Shown here in pieces: positions 1-8,902 of a stretch of 64,000 nucleotides of DNA (within the stretch, counting starts at the first letter, position 1; each line of letters begins with the position of its first letter). The DNA comes from Mycobacterium pseudokansasii (lineage in GTDB: Bacteria; Actinomycetota; Actinomycetes; Mycobacteriales; Mycobacteriaceae): positions 4,836,325 to 4,900,324 of the forward strand of contig NZ_UPHU01000001.1 of assembly GCF_900566075.1 (NCBI RefSeq), written 5' to 3'. The translations under genes were made by a program, and so were the position numbers. The notes under the pieces are model-generated. The model had not been told where the DNA came from. It was given only the letters and a program-made list of their open reading frames with translations, and did not search any database.

Positions 1-183
1 GTCCGTCCCCGACGTGGACTGATAACCGGCTGCGCCGGATTCGGCCAGCCTCTGGTGCAACCGGGCCCGGACCTCGTCGGCGCTATACGCGCGGCGCTTG
101 CGTTCGTCGCGCACCACCAGCGCCCCTCCGGCGACGACGCCGGCGACACCGGCCAGGCCCAGCCACTTCCATACGCTGCGCAT
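1..183 (-). CDS. Small membrane-anchored protein, N-terminal part only
   Basis: The gene runs leftward off the window edge, so only its first 61 codons are present. It opens with ATG and reads MRSVWKWLGLAG, followed by a Gly/Ala/Val-rich hydrophobic segment (about residues 5-24). A charged stretch with RDERKRR then precedes a helical region. This looks like a single N-terminal membrane anchor with a cytoplasmic basic tail. I do not recognise the family. It is divergent from the peptidase-fold gene that starts at 216, and the two share a very short promoter region. The reading frame is open to the edge and the amino-acid composition is natural, which supports a real gene. Confidence 0.6.
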   Translation of the reverse strand, partial: MRSVWKWLGLAGVAGVVAGGALVVRDERKRRAYSADEVRARLHQRLAESGAAGYQSTSGTD

Positions 184-203
184 GACGACAGCCTATGTCT
201 GCC

Positions 204-209
204 TATGGT
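204..209 (+). promoter_or_regulatory. -10 element (TATGGT), leaderless start at 216
   Basis: TATGGT fits the mycobacterial TANNNT -10 pattern and is followed by six bases and then GTG at 216. This spacing is typical of leaderless mycobacterial transcripts and favours GTG 216 over the upstream in-frame ATG at 195. Confidence 0.5.
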
Positions 210-215
210 GCTGGG

Positions 216-911
216 GTGGAAACCAACACGCTTCCCGTGGACCAAGCGCTGAACGAAACCCGGACCGGCGACCTGTGGTTGTTTCGGGGGCGGTCCGGCC
301 CGGACCGCGCCATTCAGACGTTGACCAACAGCCCGGTGAACCACGTCGGTATGACGGTGGCCATCGACGACTTGCCGCCGCTGATCTGGCATGCCGAACT
401 GGGCGACAAGCTCGTGGACGTGTGGACCGGCACCCACCATCGGGGGGTGCAGCTCAACGACGCCCGCGGGGTCGTGGAACAGTGGACCGGGCGCTACCAG
501 CAGCGGTGCTGGCTGCGCCAGCTGACCCCGTATGCCAACCGGGATCAGGAGAACCAACTACTGCGGGTGATCGCGCGGATGGACGGCACCCCATTCCCGA
601 CCACCGCTCGGCTGACCGGCCGCTGGCTACGTGGCCGGCTTCCCACCATCAACGACTGGATCCGGGGAATCCCCTTGGTGGACAACAAGGTTCGCGAACA
701 GACCCAAAGACGCAAGGCAACCCGACGCGCGCTGGGTCTGGAGACGGCGTACTGCGCCGAGACGGTGGCGATCACCTATGAGGAGATGGGGTTGCTGGCC
801 ACCGACAAGGATGCGAACTGGTTCGACCCGGGCAAGTTCTGGAGTGGCGACACGCTGCCGCTGGCGCCGGGTTACCGACTGGGCAACGAGATCGCCGTGA
901 TCGTCGGCTAG
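216..911 (+). CDS. Permuted papain-like (NlpC/P60-superfamily) hydrolase-like protein, Rv1118c-like
   Basis: This is a 231-aa protein with an early GDLWLFRG strand, a His in a VNHVGM motif (about residue 43) and a late Cys in AYCAETVA. That His-early, Cys-late order is what permuted papain-fold peptidases and amidases show. The substrate is unknown and no signal peptide is visible. The start is GTG 216, chosen from the -10 element six bases upstream; an in-frame ATG at 195 is the alternative. The stop overlaps the convergent Rv1117-like gene by four bases. From memory it corresponds to H37Rv Rv1118c, a conserved hypothetical. The fold assignment is inferred from motif order only. Confidence 0.8.
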   Translation: METNTLPVDQALNETRTGDLWLFRGRSGPDRAIQTLTNSPVNHVGMTVAIDDLPPLIWHAELGDKLVDVWTGTHHRGVQLNDARGVVEQWTGRYQQRCWLRQLTPYANRDQENQLLRVIARMDGTPFPTTARLTGRWLRGRLPTINDWIRGIPLVDNKVREQTQRRKATRRALGLETAYCAETVAITYEEMGLLATDKDANWFDPGKFWSGDTLPLAPGYRLGNEIAVIVG

Positions 912-1231
912 CCCACCGACATCTCCCCCATCGCCGACCACCCGGTGGCGTCGATCGTCTGGCTGATGATCTTTGGCGTGGACGCCAACGCCTGCGGCAA
1001 CTGCTGCATGGCCTGCTTGAAGTGATCGCTGTTGACGTGGGCCGCGCCGGCATCACCGTCACGGAAGGCTTCGACCAGAACGTATTCGGCCGGGTTGTCC
1101 AGGCTGCGCGACCACTCGAACCACAGGTTGCCCGCTTCGGCGCGGGTGGCCGCGGTGAACGGCGCCACCAGATCCGGCCAGCGTTGGCTCCACTCGGGTT
1201 TGGTTTCGAACTTGACGACGATGAAGATCAT
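908..1231 (-). CDS. ABM-domain monooxygenase-like protein, Rv1117-like
   Basis: This 107-aa protein starts MIFIVVKFETKPEW and fits the dimeric alpha/beta-barrel antibiotic-biosynthesis-monooxygenase fold. The family signs are a first strand, a helix around SQRWPDLVAPF, the NLWFEWSRS strand, YVLVEAF, and a helix with HVNSDHFKQ. Relatives are quinol monooxygenases and small oxygenases that need no cofactor. The ATG is preceded by GGGGAG at good spacing. The gene is convergent with the 216-911 gene, with a four-base tail overlap. The substrate is not predictable. Confidence 0.85.
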   Translation of the reverse strand: MIFIVVKFETKPEWSQRWPDLVAPFTAATRAEAGNLWFEWSRSLDNPAEYVLVEAFRDGDAGAAHVNSDHFKQAMQQLPQALASTPKIISQTIDATGWSAMGEMSVG

Positions 1232-1300
1232 TGCCGCTCCCCACTTCTGCCGCCGGCCGCATGCCTGACAGGCAGGGTCAGAATACCCAGCAGACCTCGG

Positions 1301-1825
1301 TCAACTGAGCTGCACTCGGGTGGTCACCGGAGTGGCATTGCGGGTCAGATCCAGCACCGGGCAGTGCTGGTCGACTGCCTGCTGCAATTCGCGGTAGCGT
1401 TCCGGCGTCTCGGGCCCGGTCACGCTGATCACCACGCGGACCTCCTGGAAGCCGGAGCGGACGGTGTCGTCGAATCCGAAGAAGCCCTGCACGTCGAGAT
1501 CACCTTCGGCATGCGCGGTGATGTCGTCGACCGCGATCCCAAGCCTTTCCGCCCAGAAGCGCCAGGTGACGATTTGGCAGGAGAGCAGCGAAGCCAGGTA
1601 GTACTCAACGGGGTTCGGGGCCTTGCTCTCACCGCCGAGGGGTGGCGGCTCGTCGATTTCGACCTGATACTGGCCGAGGCTTACCGTGCTGGCCACCGCG
1701 TCGTGAGCGGTGGCTGAAGCCTGGAATACCACCCGCCCGTTTGCCCGGTCGGCGGTTACCGCCTGCCGGGTGGCGGCGATGATCCGGCCCAAAGCGGTGC
1801 TGTGCTCGGCGGCTTGGGATGTCAC
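1301..1825 (-). CDS. OsmC/Ohr-family protein
   Basis: This 174-aa protein belongs to the OsmC-like family of thiol peroxidases and related proteins that reduce organic hydroperoxides. The family pattern is visible: an N-terminal beta region, then NPVEYYLASLLSCQIVTW with one conserved Cys on the central helix, then a C-terminal half rich in VRVVISVTG-type strands. A second cysteine, VDQHCPVLDL, sits where the other redox Cys of OsmC lies. The start is GTG 1825, preceded by GGAAGGAG eight bases upstream; the frame stays open further upstream but without a ribosome site. It stands alone and no linked regulator is visible. Confidence 0.88.
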   Translation of the reverse strand: MTSQAAEHSTALGRIIAATRQAVTADRANGRVVFQASATAHDAVASTVSLGQYQVEIDEPPPLGGESKAPNPVEYYLASLLSCQIVTWRFWAERLGIAVDDITAHAEGDLDVQGFFGFDDTVRSGFQEVRVVISVTGPETPERYRELQQAVDQHCPVLDLTRNATPVTTRVQLS

Positions 1826-2106
1826 AAGCAAAACTCCTTCCGTCCCGCGCAATGGTAAGGGAGCATCGACCGCCGAATCGAGCCTAAGCCTCAGCGTGAA
1901 CGAATCCCCGCATCCACGAAAATCGAATTCGGCATCGGGCGACCGTGACAAATTAATGCCCCACAAAATGGCGCAGCCGCGCCCGCACCGCATTGTGATT
2001 GGGCGCACAATTGCGATGGGGCGTGGCCGCAGTTATTCGTAGATGGTCATATGTGTGACCCAGGTCGCAGAATTGCTGTTGTCCGTGTCACACAGCAACC
2101 GGTTGG

Positions 2107-2721
2107 TTACGTATTCACCATTTCCGGATCGCCTATCGGCCCCGGATCGTCGGACGCCGGGGCAGGCACTTCGCCCGGGTCCACGGCATCGACCAGAACA
2201 GCGGGCGCATCCGGCGAGGGCGCATCGTCTGCGACCGCGTCGGCATCTATCGGCAGGTACATGTGATGGGTGAATTGCGCCTGGTAGGCGCCACCACCAC
2301 CGATCCGTACACCGCCGCCTTCACCGCTGGCGACCGGGGTGCCATCAGGCAATGTGACGGCCGTGTGGCCACCATTCCACCCGATCACCAAGGCGTTGGG
2401 AGCAGTGCCCCGTTGAAAGCCCCGGGCCGCCAAAGCCGCTTCCTCGTTGCCGGTGTTGAACCGATCACCGAAAACGGGCCGGTCCGTAGCCGCATTCGAC
2501 ACCCACGAAGCCAACCCTGAACAGTCGGTTCCGGCCGGCGAATCGCCACCCGGAATATACGGGGTTCCCGAAACCTGGTTGATAAGCGTCAACAGCGTTG
2601 CTAAAGCAATCATGGGGAGGGACACTACCGACAATATGCATAGGAAACCAAATATTGTGGTGGTTATCACGATTAACCAGATAATCGTCTGACCTGCATA
2701 TACAGCAGATATGTCACACAT
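2107..2721 (-). CDS. Secreted or anchored NlpC/P60-like protein
   Basis: This 204-aa protein has a long N-terminal hydrophobic region (about residues 10-45) that can act as a signal or anchor. A compact domain follows with TDCSGLASW (candidate catalytic Cys about residue 66) and GGHTAVTL (candidate His). This DCSG...GHxxV arrangement is that of NlpC/P60 peptidoglycan peptidases, although the domain is short. An acidic Pro/Ala-rich tail ends the protein. The start is uncertain: ATG 2721 has no clear ribosome site and the upstream DNA is AT-rich. Similar small domains occur in mycobacterial and phage cell-wall enzymes. It could be a cell-wall hydrolase or an inactive relative. Confidence 0.72.
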   Translation of the reverse strand: MCDISAVYAGQTIIWLIVITTTIFGFLCILSVVSLPMIALATLLTLINQVSGTPYIPGGDSPAGTDCSGLASWVSNAATDRPVFGDRFNTGNEEAALAARGFQRGTAPNALVIGWNGGHTAVTLPDGTPVASGEGGGVRIGGGGAYQAQFTHHMYLPIDADAVADDAPSPDAPAVLVDAVDPGEVPAPASDDPGPIGDPEMVNT

Positions 2722-3106
2722 TTATCTAGAAATCGAAACAGATCTGATCAATGTGTACTCAGCAAACTGCTACTTAATCACAAGGTTATCCCCAACCAGG
2801 GGTGTGACCAGCAGAAATGGCGCATTAGAGCGAATGCGCCCGATTGTCGCTGCAACTGCGTGTTCAATCATTGGCGGCGCCCTGGTCAGTACACCGACCG
2901 TTTAACCGGCCGGACGCGGCCGGACTCCCATCGTCGTTCTCATCGACCACATCCATCACATCGCGCATCGACTGATTCGACGCGCGGCCGACGACGGCGG
3001 ACGATGATCTGCTCGCCGAAGCCCGGCCAGATCCACTCGACGATCAGCGAGCCCGCTGTTCTGCCCGACTTCAGCGCCGGGCTTTACTCGACCGCGTCAC
3101 GGTTGG
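2722..3106. other. AT-rich intergenic stretch
   Basis: About 385 bases with clearly lower GC in the first 200 than the flanks. I see no convincing gene. The left part presumably holds the promoter of the NlpC/P60-like gene. Confidence 0.5.
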
Positions 3107-3581
3107 TTATTCTTCCGAGTCGATGTGAGCGCGACGTCGTTCGGACTCGTCCATTTGACGCCTGATCTCGGCCTGTTCCCGAACGGCATGGGCTCGCAGC
3201 CGCTCCTCCTGGTCGGCGGCACGCTGCAAGCGCTCGCGTTCCCGGTCGGCGGCGGTGCCCTCGCGTTGGTCTGCGCATCTTTCTCGTTGGTCGGCGGACA
3301 ACTCGCGATCGTTGGCGACCCGGTCCCGCTCCGCCGCTATCCGATCCCGCTCGGAAGCGAACCATTCCCGTCTTGCCAGTGCGGCCTCGCGTCGTTGCAG
3401 CGCCTTCTCGCGTTCGTCGAGTTCGGCGGCTCGGCGATCAAGCTCGTTGTCCGCATCGGCGCGATGTTCAGCGACCACCGTTCGGTCCTCCGCTCGGGGC
3501 TCGGCGCAGGTCAGCCTGCTCGCGTTGCGCGGCCGCCTCTTGGCGTTGAGCCTGTTGCGCCGTGCGCATTGATTCAGCCAT
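3107..3581 (-). pseudogene. Charged coiled-coil protein, probably frameshifted
   Basis: The main frame (3107-3478) encodes an almost pure heptad-like coiled coil of Arg, Glu, Ala and Asp, for example RRAAELDEREKALQRREAAL and later RERERLQRAADQEERLRAH. It ends RRAHIDSEE. A second frame just upstream opens with ATG 3581 as MAESMRTAQQAQRQEAAAQ, the same style of sequence, and changes frame near 3505. Removing one base there would join them as one protein of roughly 155 aa. The simplest reading is a single small coiled-coil gene with a one-base indel. The function is unknown. If the downstream frame is used alone, it starts at GTG 3478. Confidence 0.55.
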
Positions 3582-3760
3582 CCCAGGCTCTCACTTGTCG
3601 CACCCTCAACACATAGTCCACCCGCACGGGCCCGGTCTAGGGCCGGTGGACCTTGACGTTGGCGCCGTGACGAGCCGGCGGATGCTTCGTTATCGGTTGA
3701 TCAGCGACCAGCAGCCTTGCGGCCCGACGCCGCTTGAAACCGCAACTCGACCAGTCGCGG

Positions 3761-4533
3761 TCACACCGTCCCGCGGGCGGCCCACGCGGTAGCGGTTACG
3801 GTGAACGGCCCATCACCCAGACGTTCGCGAGCCACCGATTCGAGACGCGCGCGACCATCGTCAGCGAGTCGCCGGACGTAGTCACCGGCGGGACCGACAC
3901 CATAGGTGTATGGCTCCCACCACTCCTCGAAGGTTGGATGCACCACATCGACGGTGAGGGCTCCTTCTTTAACGTCGCGCAGGCCGGCGGCTTTGAATAG
4001 CTCAGTCAGATGCCCCCTGCGCGCCCCGGGGAGTAGCGCCTCGTCGCCAACTTCAGGCTCGATTGTGTGAACCGCTTCCCAGAACGGCGCGAGCGTACCG
4101 GTCGGCCCGTCCCACACGCATGTCGCGACTACGCCGCCAGGCCGAGTCACGCGGGCCATCTGGCTGAGCCCGACAACTGGATCCTTCATGAAGTGCAGCA
4201 CTAATTGTGCGAGAGCACCGTCGAAAACCGCAGTGTCGTATGGCAATTCCTCCGCCGTACCTCGACGGATGTCGACGTCTGGGAAGCGCACACGGATCGC
4301 GTCGATGAACGGCGGTGGGGGATCGATCGCCGCGACCTGGACTCCGACCGACAGCAGATGTGCCGTCAACGCGCCCGGCCCGCAGCCCACGTCGAGCACC
4401 GTATCGCCCGCACTGACACCGGCAAACACCACGAAGACCTTCGCAAGAGGCTCGCTTACCGGCCCATGAAACGGGCGTACGCCTCCGGTGGGACGACAAA
4501 ACTCACAAAGTCAAGGTACGTCGACTCACCAAT
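3761..4533 (-). pseudogene. SAM-dependent methyltransferase (Methyltransf_11 type), frameshifted
   Basis: From 4432 downward the frame encodes a class I methyltransferase: VLDVGCGPGALTAHL (SAM motif I), AIDPPPPFIDA, GTAEELPYDTAVFDGALAQLVL, then MARVTRPGGVV. The N-terminal segment lies in another frame and reads TYLDFVSFVVPPEAYARFMGR, ending at TAA at 4457-4459. Restoring one base there gives FMGR-Y-SEPLAKVFVVFAGV and joins both parts. The position expected for the start codon reads ATT (4531-4533). It follows ychF on the same strand. Either a recent pseudogene or a sequencing indel would explain it. Confidence 0.75.
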
Positions 4534-4567
4534 GCATACCGCGCGTTGAACCGGCGGCTCAGTCCGA

Positions 4568-5665
4568 TTACTGCTTCTTCTGCTGACCAGACGCCGCTTG
4601 GAAGCGGAACTCCACCACGTCGCCGTCGGCCATCACGTAATCCTTGCCTTCGATCCGGACCTTGCCGGCCGCCTTGGCCGCCGCCATGGACCCGGCGGCC
4701 ACCAGATCGTCATAGGACACAATCTCGGCCTTGATGAAGCCCTTTTCGAAGTCGGAATGGATCACCCCCGCCGCTTTGGGCGCGGTGTCGCCCTGATGGA
4801 TCACCCACGCCCGCGATTCCTTGGGGCCGGCGGTCAGAAAGGTCTGCAGCTTCAGGGTGTGAAACCCGGCCCGAGCCAGCGCGTCGAGGCCGCGTTCGGT
4901 CTGCCCGATCGACTCCAGCAGCTCGGCGGCCGACTCGTCGTCGAGTTCGGCCAGCTCCGATTCGATGGCGGCGTCCAAGAAGACGGCGTCTGCGGGCGCG
5001 ACCAGCGCACGAAGCTCGGCGACCCGGGCGGAATCGGTCAGGACCGCCTCGTCGGCGTTGAACACGTACAGGAACGGTTTGGTGGTCAGCAGGTTCAGCT
5101 CGCGAAGCACCGCGGCGTCCACACCGGCGCCGAACAGCGTTGTGCCGCCGTTGAGCAGCTGCCGGGCGGCCACTGCCGTGTCGTACACCGGCTTGCGCTC
5201 CTTGGTGGTGCGAGCTTCCTTCTCCAGCCTCGGCAGGGCACGGTCGAGAGTCTGCAGGTCGGCCAGGATCAGCTCGGTTTCAACGACCTCGATGTCGGAC
5301 TGCGGGTCGACCCTGCCGGCCACGTGGGTCACGTCGTCGTCGGCGAACACCCGCACCACCTGACAGATGGCGTCGCATTCGCGGATGTGCGCGAGGAACT
5401 TGTTGCCCAGGCCGGCCCCCTCCGAGGCCCCTTTGACCAGGCCGGCGATATCGACGAACGTCACCGGCGCGGGAACGATGCGCTCGGATCCGAAAAGCTC
5501 CCCCAGCTTGTCCAGGCGCGGATCCGGCAACGAAACGACACCCTCGTTGGGCTCGATGGTCGCGAAAGGATAGTTGGCCGCCACCACGTCGTTGCGGGTC
5601 AGCGCGTTGAAAAGGGTCGACTTTCCGACATTGGGCAGACCCACGATTCCCAGGCTCAGGCTCAC
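4568..5665 (-). CDS. ychF: Redox-regulated ATPase / OBG-like GTPase YchF
   Basis: This 365-aa P-loop protein of the Obg family binds ribosomes and hydrolyses ATP rather than GTP. Visible are the Walker [16 protein letters not shown] near the N-terminus, the switch region [17 protein letters not shown], the NADE motif in [10 protein letters not shown] in place of the usual NKxD, and the C-terminal TGS domain ending near VEFRFQA. The length matches the family (about 360). The start is GTG 5665, directly before SLSLGIVG; a TACACT -10 lies nine bases upstream. It is the Rv1112 orthologue. Confidence 0.97.
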   Translation of the reverse strand: MSLSLGIVGLPNVGKSTLFNALTRNDVVAANYPFATIEPNEGVVSLPDPRLDKLGELFGSERIVPAPVTFVDIAGLVKGASEGAGLGNKFLAHIRECDAICQVVRVFADDDVTHVAGRVDPQSDIEVVETELILADLQTLDRALPRLEKEARTTKERKPVYDTAVAARQLLNGGTTLFGAGVDAAVLRELNLLTTKPFLYVFNADEAVLTDSARVAELRALVAPADAVFLDAAIESELAELDDESAAELLESIGQTERGLDALARAGFHTLKLQTFLTAGPKESRAWVIHQGDTAPKAAGVIHSDFEKGFIKAEIVSYDDLVAAGSMAAAKAAGKVRIEGKDYVMADGDVVEFRFQAASGQQKKQ

Positions 5666-5674
5666 AGGGACCCA

Positions 5675-5680
5675 AGTGTA
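5675..5680 (-). promoter_or_regulatory. -10 element (TACACT) of ychF
   Basis: TACACT on the minus strand lies nine bases before GTG 5665, which predicts a very short leader of two to three bases. Confidence 0.45.
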
Positions 5681-5924
5681 GGACGGCAGCACCCAAGTGC
5701 CCTGTCGGCCATCCGGGCCCAGCCGCTTATGACATCAGTCACAGCCAATCCCGCGGGTCGAGGCGCTCCCTGCGCGCAACAGCGCGGGCCAACTGTGGAC
5801 CGACTCCGCTCGAGAGGCTCCTGGGGCAGATGTGACTACTGCCCCGCGCACGGCGCCATCGGCTGCGGAGGGCACGCCGCCGGCGGCTGGCGAGGTGTTG
5901 CCGATCCTTCGGGCCCACAGCCGG

Positions 5925-5930
5925 TACGGT
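5925..5930 (+). promoter_or_regulatory. -10 element (TACGGT), leaderless start at 5937
   Basis: TACGGT, six bases, then GTG 5937. This selects the start of the DUF6542 gene over the upstream in-frame codons from 5832. Confidence 0.55.
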
Positions 5931-5936
5931 CTACAT

Positions 5937-7130
5937 GTGTCAGCGCGGCGGACGAGTTCAGCGGTGGAGCCAAGTCACCGCTCCATCGTCCCCAGCATCC
6001 CCGGAGTGCCCTGGTGGGCGGCCGTGCTGATAGCCGTCACAGCTACCGCAGTGGGGTACGCGTTCGATGCCGGCCACAAAGAGTTGACGCACGTCTTCAT
6101 CGGCTTCTACGTCGCCGGTTGCGTGGCGGCGGTGCTGGCCGTGCGCCAGTCGGGCTTGTTCACCGCGGTCATCCAGCCGCCGCTGATCCTTTTCTTCGCG
6201 GTGCCCGGCGCCTACTGGCTGTTCCACGGGGGCAAGATCGGCAAATTCAAAGATCTGCTGATCAATTGCGGTTATCCGCTGATCGAGCGCTTCCCGCACA
6301 TGCTTGGTACCGCCGGTGGCGTGCTGCTGATCGGTCTGATCCGGTGGTACTTCGGCATGACCCAGCGCACGACCACAGCCGGGAAAGCCGATGACGCCAC
6401 GACGACAACCGCCCGGCGAAAGTCTGCGATCAGCGGTCTCGCCGCCAAACTCAGCGGATGGCTCTCCCCCGGCGACAGCACCGAGGAAGCTCCCGACCCG
6501 GGCTCACAGCCGGCCCACGCGACCGGCCGTACGTCCCGGAGCGGCCGGACCGCCCGGAGCAGTCGAACTACCGCCCGGCGCACCGATCGGACCCGTTCCC
6601 GGCATGCCCGATCCGCGGCGGGAGATGATCAGCCCGATCCGGCCGCCGAACGTCCGCGCCGGCGTCCGGCGCCGGCACGCGATTACCGCGATTACGACGC
6701 CGCCGACCCGCCGCCTCGATCACGCCGCCGGCCCCGGCCACAAGACGATCCCGACCTGCGCGCCCAGCCGCCACGGGAGACGCGCCGAGATCCGCACACC
6801 CGCCGCAATCCGTACGAACGGCCCGCCCCACGCAGCAGCCGCTTCGATCCCTACAGCGCCTACGAGCCGGCCGAGCCGGCCGAGCCGTCCAACCGGTACG
6901 AACGGCGGGGGACCCGGTACGAGCCCTACGAGCCGCCCCGCCGGCGCTCCGCCCCGGGCGGGCCAACCGGCGCCAACCCGACCCACCACCCGATCTCGCA
7001 GGTCCGTTACCGCGGCTCGGCTCCCTATGACGAGCTGCGTGACAAGCCGCGCGACGAGCCGCCACCTGAGCGCCGGAATCGCTCCCGCACACCGCGCAGA
7101 CCCCAGCCCGACCGGGAATACGACGCATAA
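5937..7130 (+). CDS. DUF6542 membrane protein with long Arg/Pro-rich tail, Rv1111c-like
   Basis: This protein is about 397 aa. The first 140 residues form a membrane domain: PGVPWWAAVLIAVTATAVGY, then YVAGCVAAVLAV, then the LFTAVIQPPLILFF segment, then MLGTAGGVLLIGLIRWYFG, so about four membrane helices. The rest is a low-complexity cytosolic or extracellular tail dominated by Arg, Pro, Asp and Tyr, for example repeated YEPAEPAEP. The function is unknown; the tail looks disordered. Very high GC in the tail makes other frames open too, but only this frame keeps the conserved head. It is divergent from ychF and convergent with ispH. Confidence 0.85.
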   Translation: MSARRTSSAVEPSHRSIVPSIPGVPWWAAVLIAVTATAVGYAFDAGHKELTHVFIGFYVAGCVAAVLAVRQSGLFTAVIQPPLILFFAVPGAYWLFHGGKIGKFKDLLINCGYPLIERFPHMLGTAGGVLLIGLIRWYFGMTQRTTTAGKADDATTTTARRKSAISGLAAKLSGWLSPGDSTEEAPDPGSQPAHATGRTSRSGRTARSSRTTARRTDRTRSRHARSAAGDDQPDPAAERPRRRPAPARDYRDYDAADPPPRSRRRPRPQDDPDLRAQPPRETRRDPHTRRNPYERPAPRSSRFDPYSAYEPAEPAEPSNRYERRGTRYEPYEPPRRRSAPGGPTGANPTHHPISQVRYRGSAPYDELRDKPRDEPPPERRNRSRTPRRPQPDREYDA

Positions 7131-7151
7131 GCCGATACGCGCCGGTGGGCC

Positions 7152-8159
7152 TTACCTTGCCGGACGGATCTCCCGCGGCAGGGCAAACACCAGCGTCTCG
7201 TTGGCCGTGGTCACCGGCTGCACCACGTCGTAGCCCAATTCGGCCAGCCGTTCCAGCACGCCGCGCACCAGTACCTCGGGGACCGACGCGCCGGACGTGA
7301 CACCGACCGTGGTGACGCCCTCCAGCCAGGCGGGGTCGATGTCGTCAGCCCAATCGACCAAGTGGGCGGTCTTGGCCCCGGCGCCCAGCGCCACCTCGAC
7401 CAGCCGCACCGAGTTCGACGAATTGCGGGAGCCGACGACGATCACCAATTGGCATTCGGGTGCCATCGCCTTGACCGCCACCTGCCGGTTCTGGGTGGCG
7501 TAGCAGATGTCGTCGCTGGGCGGATCCTGCAGCGTGGGGAACCGCTGACGCAGTTTCTCGACGATCTCCATGGTCTCGTCGACGGAGAGCGTGGTCTGCG
7601 ACAGCCAGACCACCTTGTTCTCGTCGCGGACCGTCACCTGGTCGACGGCTTGCACGCCGTCGACCAGCTGCACGTGGTCGGGCGCCTCCCCGGCGGTGCC
7701 GACAACCTCTTCGTGGCCCTCGTGACCGATCAGCAGGATGTCGTAATCGTCGCGGGCAAAGCGTCTGGCCTCGTTGTGCACCTTCGTGACCAGCGGGCAG
7801 GTGGCGTCGATGGTCTGCAGGTTGCGTTCGGCCGCGACCGCGTAGACCGTGGGCGCCACCCCGTGCGCGGAGAACACCACAATGGCTCCCTCGGGAACCT
7901 GGTCGGTCTCCTCGACGAACACCGCCCCGGCCTTGGCCAGGGTGTCGACAACGTGCCGGTTGTGCACGATCTCATGCCGCACGTAGACGGGCGCGCCGTG
8001 CTTTTCCAGTGCTCGCTCGACCGTCTCGACGGCTCGGTCCACACCTGCGCAGTAGCCCCTCGGCTCGGCCAGCAGCACCCGCTTACGGGTTGGGACGTGG
8101 GTTACCGGTCTCGCCGACCTCGACGCACCGGGGATCCCCATATCGACAGTCGGCACCAT
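7152..8159 (-). CDS. ispH: 4-hydroxy-3-methylbut-2-enyl diphosphate reductase (LytB2)
   Basis: This 335-aa iron-sulfur enzyme performs the last MEP-pathway step, turning HMBPP into IPP and DMAPP. Three conserved cluster cysteines are visible in [22 protein letters not shown] and [11 protein letters not shown]. Active-site histidines lie in [17 protein letters not shown] and [15 protein letters not shown] and SGASVPE complete the signature. The length equals the H37Rv LytB2 (Rv1110). The start at ATG 8159 is backed by TACCCT six bases upstream. It sits close to xseAB and a lipid-droplet-type gene, which are divergent from it. Confidence 0.97.
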   Translation of the reverse strand: MVPTVDMGIPGASRSARPVTHVPTRKRVLLAEPRGYCAGVDRAVETVERALEKHGAPVYVRHEIVHNRHVVDTLAKAGAVFVEETDQVPEGAIVVFSAHGVAPTVYAVAAERNLQTIDATCPLVTKVHNEARRFARDDYDILLIGHEGHEEVVGTAGEAPDHVQLVDGVQAVDQVTVRDENKVVWLSQTTLSVDETMEIVEKLRQRFPTLQDPPSDDICYATQNRQVAVKAMAPECQLVIVVGSRNSSNSVRLVEVALGAGAKTAHLVDWADDIDPAWLEGVTTVGVTSGASVPEVLVRGVLERLAELGYDVVQPVTTANETLVFALPREIRPAR

Positions 8160-8165
8160 GCATCC

Positions 8166-8171
8166 AGGGTA
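8166..8171 (-). promoter_or_regulatory. -10 element (TACCCT) of ispH, leaderless
   Basis: Minus-strand TACCCT, six bases, then ATG 8159: the leaderless arrangement. Confidence 0.5.
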
Positions 8172-8266
8172 CTTTCCGCCCGCCGGCAGCGACACAACCA
8201 TGACACAACCCCGGCTCTTCGCGGCCCCGCTTGGAGTTAGCCGCCGCTTGAGGCAGTCTTGGACCC

Positions 8267-8902
8267 ATGGCTACTGCACCGTATGGGGTTCGGCTACTGG
8301 TCGGCGCGGCGACAGTCGCCGTCGAGGAGACGATCAAACTGCCGCGCACCATTCTCATGTACCCGATGACGCTGATCAGTCAGGCCGCGCACCTGGTCAT
8401 GCGGTTCCAACAGAACCTTGCCGAGCTGGTCATCAAGGGCGACAGCACGCTGGAGACGCTGTTCCCGCCGAAGGACGAGCAGCCGGAATGGGCGACCTTC
8501 GACGAGGACCAGCTCGACGCCGCGGAGGGCTGGGACGGGTCGTTCACGGCGTTGCCGGGTCCCGACGCCGCTGGCGCCGACCGCCGGTCCGCGGGACGGT
8601 TCGCCCTGTATTCGGTATCCGACCCGGATGAGTCCAGGGCCGCCGATTCCCCGACCAAGCCGATGCCTGCCAGGCAACCCAAGCCGCCGAAGACATCGTC
8701 GCCGAATTCAGCGGTCCCGGCACCTACGATCGCGAGTGAACTCGACTATCCGTCGCTGACGCTGGCCCAACTGCGGGCCCGGCTGCAATCGCTGGATGTC
8801 AACGACCTCGAAGCCCTGCTGGCCTACGAGCAGGCCACCAAGGCGCGCGCCCCGTTCCAGACGCTGCTGGCCAACAGGATCACCCGCGCGACCGCCAAGT
8901 GA
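8267..8902 (+). CDS. Lipid droplet-associated-type protein, Rv1109c-like
   Basis: This 211-aa protein has an amphipathic N-terminal half ([21 protein letters not shown], then [21 protein letters not shown]), a Pro/Ser/Ala-rich linker, and a C-terminal helical domain, [26 protein letters not shown], ending with [13 protein letters not shown]. Mycobacterial and rhodococcal relatives are annotated as lipid droplet-associated; that naming is from memory. No membrane-spanning signal peptide is clear. It overlaps xseA by four bases (GTGA), which suggests coupled translation. The role is inferred from the family name only. Confidence 0.8.
   Translation: MATAPYGVRLLVGAATVAVEETIKLPRTILMYPMTLISQAAHLVMRFQQNLAELVIKGDSTLETLFPPKDEQPEWATFDEDQLDAAEGWDGSFTALPGPDAAGADRRSAGRFALYSVSDPDESRAADSPTKPMPARQPKPPKTSSPNSAVPAPTIASELDYPSLTLAQLRARLQSLDVNDLEALLAYEQATKARAPFQTLLANRITRATAK

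Noticed and set aside
4598..6394. 598-codon frame opposite ychF
   Set aside because: Antisense shadow of ychF in GC-rich DNA; Arg/Gly/His-rich composition with no motif.
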